Assembly: GCF_018139145.2 (NCBI RefSeq)
Contig: NC_059471.1
Span: forward strand, 66,226,020 to 66,290,019
DNA from: Gymnogyps californianus
Lineage: Eukaryota > Chordata > Aves > Accipitriformes > Cathartidae
DNA: 64,000 nucleotides
Direction: 5' to 3'
Shown: in pieces, positions 10,471 to 21,000 of the stretch
Layout of the letters: each line of letters starts with the position of its first letter
Position numbering within the stretch: the stretch's first letter is position 1
Notes under the pieces: model-generated
What the model was told of the DNA's origin: nothing
Database searches by the model: none
Seen by the model: only the letters and a program-made list of their open reading frames with translations
Translations under genes and position numbers: made by a program

Positions 10471-13439
10471 CTATGAGGCCAGAGCTGAAAATGTGTCATT
10501 TGCAATTCTCCGCTGTCCTCTAAAGGCTGTTTCAGGAATTTCAGCCTCGGAGTTTGAACAGCAAATTGCTTCTGCTCTGTGCCCATGTACTGGAGCGCAG
10601 GCCAGCGGGTCGAAGAAAAGTGAGAGGCTTATGCAGAGCTTCAGCTGGAGCTCTGCAAGCCACTACAAGAGATCGGTCTGACCAGAGACACGGAGAGACC
10701 ACATCTGTGAGGTGTGTGACGCCGTACCGGCAGCATCGCTGGCTCTGGCAAGGGATGGGATCAGCAGGATTTCTATTATTCTGCATCCTGATCCAGTTCG
10801 CTCTGCTGGTGAGGCTTGGAAGTCCCTTAGCGTGTCCGGGTGCCTGCTGCAAATAGTAACGTGCATCCAAATCAGCTTGCCAGGATTAACTTAAAAATTT
10901 GATCTTGTTTGGTACCCACCTACGCCTTTATAAGGTGCTCTTGAGGAGTTCTTTATTTATAACAGAGAAAGGTCAAGCCTCAGAATAAGCCTACAATTAC
11001 ATAATTGCCCATTAAGAAACCCTATAGTTTAAGTCACAAGCTCCTGTAAACTTCTTCTATGCAGCTGTTTCTCCTGAGTCACTTACAGTATTGCCCTTTA
11101 ACGGTCTTAATTAAGGAAATGGTAACATTTATTCTTTTCTTATACTTCCTGGCTACCATCCAATTACTCTTTTTGTAATTATTTCCTATTCTGTTATTAA
11201 TGTCTGGTTTGCTCTTTTGGTTTGCAGGAGCTTTGATTTATTTTAATTTCCAAAACTTTTTGCCTGTGAAATATTGGAACCTGTGCACTCGTTCTAACTC
11301 TAGGATAAGTCTGGATTGGACAGGTACCGTTCCTCTGCTGCTCCACCTCTCACAGCTGCTTTGCTGCTTTTCTCCTAGAAGATGGGACATCTTATCAGTA
11401 AAGGGGTCTCTTCACGATGCCAAAACTATTTTTTGCCTGTTTCTTTGGTGTCCCTTGAAGACTTTTTGAAAATGCATATCTATTTCTTTTGCCCACAGGG
11501 GCTTATAGAGTAGATCAAATCAACTAATTGCTCCTGTGGGCAATGAGGTAAGCTGGTTGATGGAAATATGAAAGAGCTGGACTATATTGCTTGTAAAGCC
11601 CGTACCATATAATGCTGGAGTACAAAGGCAATCTGAGCGTTTGAATCTGGACTCTTCAGCGTTTGAATGCTATTAGGAGGGTGTTCTGCAAAATTTGGAG
11701 GGGGTGTTCGTGTAATGCTGCAGTTATGATTATTTTTTCATTTATGGCTTTCTAAAGGATCCACCTTTCTTGCAACTCTTGACTAACTTCATCTGTCAAG
11801 TCTCTGAGGCTGCTTATTTGGGTGAAAACTGAAATGAGTACAAATGTGTACACCCACAGCTGGTTTCTAAGGTCAGCATTCAGAAACATTCATGAAATGT
11901 CACAGAGGACGCTAATCTTTAAGTCTAGAAGTTTTAAAATAAGCTTCAATTTTCTGTCCAGATACCTCCCTTTTTTTCAATCATTCATTACCTCTCAACT
12001 CTCAGTGTGTTTAAAAATTTACATGTGCACTTGAAGAGTGTCCTTAATACTGAAAATCATTGTTAGATGTGGCATACTGGAAGTTACAATTTCACACTGA
12101 CAAAAGATAATGGGCCATTCTTGATAGAAATACTACTTTAAAGGGTTGAAAAAAGTTCTTGTCCAAAAAATGGACATCTTACACATGCGACAGGAGGAAG
12201 ACAGAATACTTCCACAACTAATTTTAACTAAATAAATCATGTAGATTTAGGTTTTTTATAAAGAAAAGTATCCTCCTATGTAGAGTTGAGAGACCTTGGC
12301 ATTTGTTCACTGCATCTGGTATCAGAGGAGAAAATCCACAGGGCCTTGAGTGAAAAATAGCATCACTAAAATAAAACTGGATTATGATTATATTCTGTCC
12401 TTGATCTCCTACCCTAAACCTGTAACTAATTCACTGAAAAATACATTATATCATGGGCTTCTGCATTTCCTACTGGATGTTTCCAAGGTATTAAATTGCA
12501 TCATACTGTGCTCTGAGTCAGTCGAGCTGTTGTAACTTACAGAGGGAGATTAAATTTTCAGGGGCTGTTTTTTAACTTGTTCTTCTTCAGAGTTCATATG
12601 GGTTAAGACATAATTTCCCTGTCAGTTACCAGAACAAATATCCCTTGTAGTTTAAAAGAATAAGTACTTTCCAGTTCTTTTCCTTTTAATGTATTTATCA
12701 CATTGGTAGCACCGCACAGATAGCCCTTCACCCCAGAAGAGTTTTGCATATTGTATGACATCCTAAGGTGGGTGATAATTTTATCCTCGGTTTCTGCATT
12801 TCTGCTTTTTACTGCAGTTTCTCAGAAATTTCTTTAGGCCTTGGCAACTCTGAAAAGGAGGGGGCCGAGCGTGCGGGGTCAGTTAGCGATGGCCCCGGGA
12901 TAGGATGCAGAGAGCAGGAGGAGCTGGGCCTGTTTCAGCCAGGAGACATGGCTGCTTAGGCCCTCAGCTGTATTTGTATTTTCAGACACTGTAGCTCCAA
13001 CAGCAAAACATTGAAATTACCAGCCAGAAGCCTGCATTACATACCTTACAAAATAAATAGCCTTGTATAGTAAATGTGTTGTTAAGAATGATAATCTTTA
13101 ACACTGATTGTAGTAGATAAGCAGTTCAGTGTTAAAAAATAAAAAGGTAAAACTCCTATGTTTCTCTTTAGAAATGTACCTGCTGCCACCCACTGCAAGG
13201 CAAGCCACTCGTGCAGTCGCAGTAGAAGGAGGTCGTCAACTTTTACACTAAGTACGCACATCTATGTAGAAATCATTATTGGTCTCCAGGCACAAATGAA
13301 ATGTAAGATCATTTCTCTCTCACTTTTGTTAGGAATTGCTGAATCCAGCGAGGCGAGGCTGCCACAGCTCCACGGCCCCAGGTCCAACCAGTAGCAAAGC
13401 TCAGGATGCATCCCCCATAGGCACATGCACACAGAGCAC
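10471..13439. other. No gene recognised between duplicated TUBGCP3 pieces
   Basis: If the duplicate once held exons 13-21, they should lie between 10.5 and 15.2 kb. I looked for their protein signatures ([24 protein letters not shown]) and saw none. No other gene was recognised. Confidence 0.5.
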
Positions 13440-13720
13440 ACGTACACACCACATATGTATATACATGTGTATATATATATATACAGTGTATATACATATA
13501 CAGTATATACATGGCTGGCCACACAGGTCAACCCAGACAGACACACAGAGCACTCACATGAACACAGGCAGCACCAACGGCCTCATCCTGCTCCCCTCTC
13601 TGGCTGGGCTGGATGGAGGTCCATTAGTGGGAGACATAGACATATTATATATTAGTGGGAGATCTATATATCTGTATCTCCCACTAATATGTAATGTATA
13701 TACATATATTATTTATTTTT
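13440..13720. repeat. AT-rich microsatellite with an embedded perfect hairpin
   Basis: Mixed TATATACA/TATG repeats at 13452-13512 and again around 13637-13720. Within the second block, 13649-13663 and 13676-13690 form a perfect 15-bp inverted repeat (ATATTAGTGGGAGAT) with a 12-nt loop. Another TTAGTGGGAGA occurs at 13624-13634. Confidence 0.8.
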
Positions 13721-14689
13721 ATAAGTACAATGTTGTTCTGCACCAGGAGGTCCGTGAGAGAGAGAGAGCATGCAGGGTTCTTTCTGGATCTCAGTAAGGA
13801 AGGCCTGACAACAAATGGCTTAACAAAATAGCTGTTTTAATACGACAGAATAAAACCAGGTACATAAATAGGACAAAAAGAGGAATATAGGTAGCAAGTA
13901 AAACTTACACCCCTTCAGATGCTGTGCACCCTGCCTTTGTGCAGCACTGGACAGTGCCTGGATGGATTTTCCTGTGGTGCACTGCACGTCCCATCCGTGG
14001 GGGGTTTCCTTCTTCCCATGCCCTGCGCGCAGGGTGGGCTAGCACAGGGCACTCCATCAGGTTCCCACACAGCAGCTGCTCATGCTGACATTCAGGCTGC
14101 TTAAGGCCCTAGGTACGAGGCCCAGTAGAGCAGACGCAATCCCACTCCAGTTGCTGCACTCAGACCCCCTTCACACACACCCAGGAAAATGGAAAGTGAT
14201 TTAGTAAGGAGACGGGACAGGCTGCACTGATCAGGTGAAGGGCAAGGCTAGAAAAACATAGTGACCAGCACCGTATTCACACACGACCAGCCCTTTTTAT
14301 CTGCTTATCCCACTATTTTCCCACACTTTCTCCTTCCAAAATCACCTATGGGTCACCTGGTTAAACAGCTGCTGAAGAAAAAGGTGACTTGGTTTTCCCA
14401 GCATTCTGGGTTGGATGGCTGCTCCATGCAGTGAAGCATTTCTAGGGACAGCATCGTGGAGCGTAGTTAGCTGTGGGCAGCTCTGTTAGCATTTCTGTTG
14501 CGAGAGCTTTATAAAATCAGTCTCCTCCTTTGTATCGATGATTCTTTCACGAAAGCCATGCTTTGTGTTGCAGAGAAGCAGCACTAGATAATGCTGACAG
14601 TGCCCCAAAGAGGGAAGACCCAGCTGCAGGTGAAGGCAAAGCATAAATCAGCAAAACAAAAAAAAATGGCTGAAATTGCCATAAAAATC
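13721..14689. other. Unclassified DNA, possibly an old LTR remnant
   Basis: The stretch from about 13770 (TGCAGGGTTCTTTCTGG) through TTAATACGACAGAATAAAACC resembles the feel of an antisense bird LTR, but I found no ends or target duplication. No coding signal was seen. Confidence 0.3.
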
Positions 14690-15480
14690 GAAGATGACAT
14701 CACTAGCTCCCATCCACTTCCAGGGGATCTTCCAGCAGAGCTGGTCCAGTTACTCCGTGCCAGGGATTCAAAACCTTCCCCCCAGCCTGGCAGTCAGAGA
14801 GGGTCCAACATCGGTGATGGCTCTTCCCCAGGTACAGGCATGGACAAAGCAATCTCTGAGAAAGCGAGAAGAATGGATGCCATTGCCTGAGAAACTGAAG
14901 ATCTCAGGAACAGTTCCCATCCACTTCCAGGGGAAGAACATGCAGAGCTCGACAGGTTATTCTATGTCTCGCCTTCCAAATATTTATCGATGCATCAAGT
15001 CATAATTTTCTGCTCTGGTTTGAAGTGTTGGCGCTCTTGTATAATTTATTATGACAATGCTGTTCACGTAGTTATTTCCAAGCCCAAAGGAAGATTTGAA
15101 GCATTTGTTGCTCAACTTTTGATCCACTCTCTTGATGAGAATCTGGCCCTAACAGTATAGGGCCAACAGATGATCACAAAGATTCATCTTTTTGTCCATA
15201 TATTTTTTTCATTGCTCCACCTTACTTGAAAAGGGGTCACTGGCTTCCTCAAGCTATGCTTGTTATACCACAACTGATCAGTTTTAATTGTAGGATCAGA
15301 AGCTACAAAAACCATGTAGATTGAAACAAACATGACAGCTGCTGGGTTAGGGGATAAAAGACTGGTTTCCACCCACAAAGGAGCACCGAGAACAATGGCA
15401 GGACCCCACCAGCCCAGGTATTCTGTGCCTTGCGTTCAAAACGTCCCCCTGAGCCTGGCAGTCAGAGCAACTCCTGCGGC
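14690..15480. repeat. Three related short segments downstream of TUBGCP3
   Basis: Segment 14718-14815 shares CCCATCCACTTCCAGGGG and the following bases with 14907-14960. Its later part (CCGTGCCAGGGATTCAAAAC and AGCCTGGCAGTCAGAG) matches 15420-15470. Segments two and three therefore carry different halves of segment one. The broken exon 12 copy lies between the second and third. I do not recognise the unit. Confidence 0.6.
15203..15312 (-). pseudogene. Decayed copy of TUBGCP3 exon 12
   Basis: The minus strand still reads FVASDPTIKTDQLW and SLRKPVTP, matching exon 12 at 34200-34310. Part of the upstream intron also aligns, so this is a DNA-level duplication and not a processed retrocopy. Both splice sites are gone: the base pair at the donor GT position reads TA, and the acceptor AG is not kept. 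Small indels shift the frame near the 3' end of the exon (around 15215-15230). It lies downstream of the functional gene, in the same orientation. Confidence 0.85.
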
Positions 15481-16029
15481 AGTGAGGACTCTTTCCAGAT
15501 CAATGGATTTCTGTGGAATCACCTCAAAAGGATCATTCCCAGCACAGCCACTACTGCGAGTTTCCTGTGCACTGCTGGATTCACTTTATCAGCGAAGGGA
15601 ACTAATCCTTCCTCTGGAACTTGTCCTCTAGTTCTGCCATTGATGCTGCCTCTTTGGCCTGTGGATTGTCTAATGACACATGGGATCATGCAACATGTCT
15701 CTCAAGGCAATGGCCAAAAGAGTGCCCATGCAGCTAATTTTTTTTTCCCCAACAGTTTTGGCCAAAACACAATCACAAAAGCTTTGTAGTTCTTTCAGAC
15801 TTTACAAGAACAATACGCTCCCACCACACCCGTAAAAACAGAGTACTCCTGCCTGTCAAGTGATTTGCAACCTTGTGATGCCAAACCCTGCATCCTTCAG
15901 CTTTCCTTTGGCACACAGAGCATCACTGGCTTCAGAGTCCACATTTTCTTACAGCTGAAATGCTGCCTGCAAGTATCCCCCCATGGGGGTAGCTGCACCA
16001 GCAGGTCCTTTAAGGGCACAGAGTTAAAA

Positions 16030-17425
16030 GCCTTACGTGTTTTATTTAACAAAAGCAAGGACTCCAAGTCCTGCACAGTAACAGGAATCCTGGTGTCCAG
16101 AGGGCAAACCCGCTACACCAGGGCTGCAAGTCAGTGCATTGTCCCCACGAGAGTTCACCTCCATCATGACTCACAGCAGCCTTGCCTGCATGGCCTGGCA
16201 GGTGCCTCTGCTTCCCAGGGGTTCAAGCAGAGTAAGGACAAAAGGCAAAAAAGGCCACAGACTGGTTGATCTGAGTGTAATTGTTAATTAATGAACCGCA
16301 CACAACTCTAAGTATAGATAAGACTAGTACCAAAATCCTGTAATGGGTAGGGATCTGTAAATCAATACACTCCCAACTGGAAGCTTCTCCTTTCTCACCC
16401 TGTGGAAAAATTATAAACTTTCAACTACAAAAAGCAAAACACTTGTTTGAAAGATAATTGTGTTTTTATTTTTCTAAGCTTGCACTTGTGGAACATAATA
16501 AATGACCTGATATAATGACAACTTTGAAAAAGAAGAATTCCCCTCTCCCCAACATCTGGACAGCAATATATAAATATTTACAGTGAAAAAATAGGGAAGG
16601 GAAGAGAATGAAGTCAACATCAGCCAACTCAGTTTCTACACATCTGATTTTGAACATCAATTATTTCATTCAATTCAATCCTAACCAACACTTTCCTTTC
16701 ACAGTACTGAGGCTTTAACTTCATCTTTTAATCTTATGTGCAATAGATACACTCCTGCTCTGCTTCTATAGTTTTCTCCTGTACAGTAACCATAGAATTT
16801 CCCTACTAAATTTTTTATTTCAGTTTGTTAACTTTGAAAACAACAAAAAAAATTAAATATAAGTTTATGTCTCCTGATACAAAGTTTCTCACACAGTCAA
16901 ACACATCACAACACTGAAAATCAGCATAATGAAATGCTGTATAGCTTCTTAACAAGGACATTATGTCTGGGTCCTAATCTGTTGGCTTTAACAAAAGCTC
17001 TCTTCAAATAGAACAAGTACATATAGAAAAAATAACCTTCTTATTTTCTTGTTAAAAAAGGAAATGGTACTTTCTATAAACAAAAGATGCGATTTCCTTG
17101 ACACAGATATAAGTAGTGGAGAGAGCTCAGAAAGCTTCAAATAAAATTGGCATTTGTTTAAAAGGATGATTTAAGAAGCTGATTGGAAGAGGTTCAATCA
17201 GCCCTTTTAGTCTGGTAATTCTAGAAATGTCAGTGTAAAAAACCCTACTTTTTTTGCTTTCTGCTATACAGTGTCACACAATCACATGACCGAAAACATG
17301 TTGCCTGCAGAAATGGTAGACACCAATCACGCACAATTTGGTTGCATTATGTCAACACCGATTGCCTTGTCCAACAAGACGTTCAACATCCTTCGGATAC
17401 CGAGGTGCAGTCCTTAGCAGCTGTT
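16030..17425 (-). other. TUBGCP3: Probable TUBGCP3 3' untranslated region
   Basis: No intron is needed after the stop codon. Minus-strand AATAAA hexamers occur at 16819-16814, 16470-16465 and 16046-16041. The first and last are also present in the downstream duplicate (near 8890 and at 6777-6772), which supports their use. The 3' limit is a guess based on the last conserved hexamer; transcript ends would settle it. Confidence 0.45.
16041..16046 (-). terminator. TUBGCP3: Candidate distal polyadenylation signal of TUBGCP3
   Basis: AATAAA on the minus strand, about 1.38 kb after the stop codon. The same hexamer sits in matching context at 6772-6777 in the duplicate. Confidence 0.4.
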
Positions 17426-18065
17426 TCACATATGTGAGCTTCGTCTGCCTCTAGTGCCCAATGATACCCGAAGCCTTGGCTCTCTTGCTTTATAATGTTC
17501 ATTGAAGTCCAATCTAAAGCTAAGAAACCGAAGGCTTTCGTCAGAACTGGTTGTCAGCAGGACCAAGAATTGCTGGACGATACCCTGAAGGAGAAAGAAA
17601 AACCCAAGAGACAGCTAAGAAGACATCACTGGTGTGTTTTGCACAGGGATGCCAGGCGATGCCCAGGCCTGGCAAGGAAGAAGAAGGAATCTGGGAAAGG
17701 GCAAGCACAACTATTTATATCCAATTGTTAGCAAATCAGTTATGCTGGATTCACTCTTTCTGCAAAAACCCAGAGCTTCATTTTATCTTCAGATGTCTGC
17801 CATGCATGTCAGAGTCTCCAGTGCAAACAGCTCGGTCTTTTCAACTGCCCCCCTCCCCCTACCCCCCATGCCCTGCTGGCACCCTCTGTCTGGCTGAAGG
17901 CTCCTGGGCTGCAGGGGAGCTACCCCTGTACCACTGCCCCAGCCCTCCCAGGGCAGCCCCACCATACTTGGGAGACCAATTCAGGACGCAACCCGTGCCA
18001 ACAGGAGACCTCACCTTGTTGCTGTGTTGCATGTACATTGCAGGCCAGGCCAGCATTAGACCACC
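17162..18065. repeat. Partner of the high-identity tract at the functional TUBGCP3 end
   Basis: It covers the proximal 3'UTR, the whole terminal exon and ~480 bp of the last intron. It includes the 220 bp (17561-17780) missing from the other copy. Confidence 0.85.
17426..17584 (-). CDS. TUBGCP3: TUBGCP3 terminal coding exon 22
   Basis: 159 nt encoding 52 residues and TGA, starting [20 protein letters not shown] and ending [14 protein letters not shown]. The acceptor is CTTCAG after CTCC. The length equals the mammalian last exon, whose final residue is Thr rather than Met. This exon and the DNA around it are nearly identical to a truncated copy at 9466-9612. The full-length exon, its acceptor and the intact stop mark this copy as the functional one. 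Confidence 0.96.
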   Translation of the reverse strand, partial: GIVQQFLVLLTTSSDESLRFLSFRLDFNEHYKAREPRLRVSLGTRGRRSSHM

Positions 18066-21000
18066 GCTTACTTCAAAAATACGTATTTGGTGTAGGTTAT
18101 GCAGCAGCAAGTAGCACCCCAGGACACCAGAGCATTTGCCAATTAGGGCAGTCAGTGCTACAGACTCAATAGCTAGACTCTATGCATTTGGAGCGGTTTT
18201 TATGTGGGACTTGCACTCAGCATGCGGGAGGCATGCTTCTGGAGCCCATCTTCCCATTCGGCTCTAGCCAAGTGTGTTGGGTTTGTGTAGCAGGGGAGGG
18301 GCTACAGGGGTGGCTCCTCTGAGAAGCTGCTCAAAGCTTCCCTGGCTCCAGCTCAGACCCACCGCTGGCCAAGGCTGAGCCCATCAGCAATGGCTGTAGC
18401 ACCTCTGGGATAACATATTTAAGAAAGGGAAAAAGACTGCTGAAAAAACCTACAGCAGAGAGAGGAGTGGGATGTGAGAGAAACCACCATGCAGACACCA
18501 AGGTCAGTGAAGCAGGAGAGGGAGGAGGTGTGCAGGAGCAGAGATTCCCCTGCAGCCCGTGGTGAGACGGCAGGCTGTCCCCCTGCAGCCCAGGGAGGTT
18601 AACGGTGGAGCAGAGATTCCCCTGCAGCCCGTGGAGGACCCCACGCCAGAGCCAGTGGCTGGGCCCAGAGAAGGCCGTGACTCTGTGGGAGAGCCCACAC
18701 TGCAGCAGTTCACAGAGGACTGCCACCCGTGGAAAGGACTTGCATTGGAGAAGCTCGTGGAGGGCTGAACCCCATGAGAAGGACCCCACGCTGGAGCAGG
18801 GGAAGAGTGTGAGGAGTCCTCCCCCCAAGGAGGAAGGAGCAGCAGAGACAATGCGGGACAAACTGACCACAACCCCCATTCCCGTCCCCCTGCGCTGCTG
18901 TGGGGGGAGGAGGTAGAGGAATCGGCAGCAAAGCTGAGCCTGCGAAGAAGGGAGGGGTGGGGGGAAGGTGTGTTTTTAACATATGGTTCTATTTCTCATT
19001 ATCCTACTCTGATTTGACTGGTAACAAATTAAACTGGTTTCTTTTTTCCCCAGGTCGAGTCTGGTTTTGCGTGCGACCATAATTGGTGAGTGATCCCTCC
19101 CTGTCCTTGTCTTGGCTCATGAGCCTTTCGTTGTATTTTCTTCTTCCCGTCCCACCAGTGGGGAGGAGTGAGCGAGCAGCTGCGTGGTGCTTTGTTGCCA
19201 GCAGGGCCTAAACCACAACACCAAGGGACTGCAGGAGCTCCACAGCATGCAGGAAAGGAGAGGACTTTGGGAAGACAGGACTTTGGAAGGACAGGACGAC
19301 TCACTTGAAGAGCTCATTCCTGATCTCCACTAAATACTAACGTGGACATGCCCGTAACTAGACCAACCCATTACTTCCAAAGATGACCGAGGCTGGCCAG
19401 GGAAGTCCTGCATGGAAAATCCATAGTAGGGCTCAGCAGGAACACAGTCCAAGCAGGCAAAAGCTACATTGCCAACTTGTAGCAATCCTGTAGAGCACAC
19501 AAACTACAATCTATTCACAGCCTACACTTAAAGAATTTGGTTCCGTTTTCCTCTGGGAGGGAGAACTGCAATATTTGGACCCAGGAGCAAATTCCTCCCA
19601 TATTGGAAGTCCTCACATCAAAGCTCAGGATCTCTACAGCCTTCAGAAAAGCCAGCAGTATTTTATAACCTGGGTGTACTACCCTATTTTCCTTCAAACT
19701 TCTATGTGAACTGAACTCTTTCGACAACGTAGCACTTCATCCAGGGTAGCTACAGCTTGGCAAAGCTATAGGCAATACAGAAATGGATCTGATGCAAACC
19801 ACCAGAGAGAGGGACTGGGAAGTGCTCTGCACATGCTGTACAGGTGCTAAGTCACAACTATAACTGCTATAAAGAACCAATTGTACTCTTACAAGGTAAA
19901 ACAAATGTATGGGTAACAACCCAGCAAAACCACTTCCAACCTCATTCATTTACCTAGGGAAACAATGCATGCTTCCATGTCTAGTATTTGTCTAAATGTG
20001 TATTCACAGATATTAAAATAAGATACAAGAAATATCAACAGCAAGAAGGAAGAAACCAGGCCCTACAGCTTTAAGTCAAACTCAGTATCAACATTATTAA
20101 AAAAATCCTAACTTCAGGCATGCCAAAGGTGATAAATAAGAGAAGTTTAAAAGTACACTACACTACATCAACAGTATCTCACATGTCAAAGTCAAGAGAT
20201 GAGCTGGGATAGGGTTTTGGTTTTCAGTTGACCTGGGGTCTAATCCTGGAAGGCTGCTGTGGCACACAGTGCTGTGTCCCTCCCTTTCATCGCTTTCTGG
20301 AACGCTTTCCCTGAAATCTAACAGCTGATTTTTCTGGGGAATGGGAGCTTTAGAATCAGATATAACAAATTAAGACAAAGCCAGAATAATTACCATTAAA
20401 GAAGACAGCCTGTGCACGTTCCCCCAAACAGCTTACCCACTGCCTATCTCAGTGCGCTTAAAATCAAGTGCTAGGCCCCTAATAAGGACCCTTTCTGCAG
20501 TCTTTAATAGCAATGACTTGCAAAGATGGTGAGAAAAACCAGAACGCAGAAGGAATTTTTTTTTTTTTTTTTTTTTTTTTCCAGATTACACCAGAAGATA
20601 GCTATTAATTCCACTACTGGAGGAAGGAGGAGACTTACATGAAGAGACTATTCCCCTTTGTCAGGGGAACATACATGATCACAAAATGTACTGTCTACTG
20701 AGGAACAGTGAATACAGGCTTCTAAGTAGAGAAGCAAAAAATGAAGACCTAGATCCACAAACTGCACACGTGAATACAGAAGTTATACCTACTCAATATT
20801 TGAAATTGATTTCTACATATCAAAGCTCAGCATCCATATTAAAAAAAAATATAATCTAAGGGGCACCTGGTAAAAGTGAGTGAGTATTCGCAGCTGTGAG
20901 CACATTTTGGGTATTGAGTCTTGAAATTCTTTCATCCTCTTGCTCTCTTCTTCATCTTCTGATGCAGTTACACCCCACTTGCCCTACACAGAGACCAAAC

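Noticed and set aside
13336..13797. 153-codon plus-strand frame
   Set aside because: Composed largely of translated TATA/CACA microsatellite.
15865..16269. 134-codon plus-strand frame
   Set aside because: It lies opposite the TUBGCP3 3'UTR, has no recognisable domain, and the matching duplicate near 6.6/8.2 kb does not keep the frame.
17551..18114. 187-codon plus-strand frame
   Set aside because: It runs antisense through the TUBGCP3 terminal exon acceptor and the GC-rich last intron. Its similar counterpart at 9638-9919 comes from the duplicate.
20556..20580. A25 on the minus strand as the tail of a retrocopy
   Set aside because: The sequence before it on the minus strand has no coding similarity and no target duplication was seen. 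It is best treated as a simple homopolymer.
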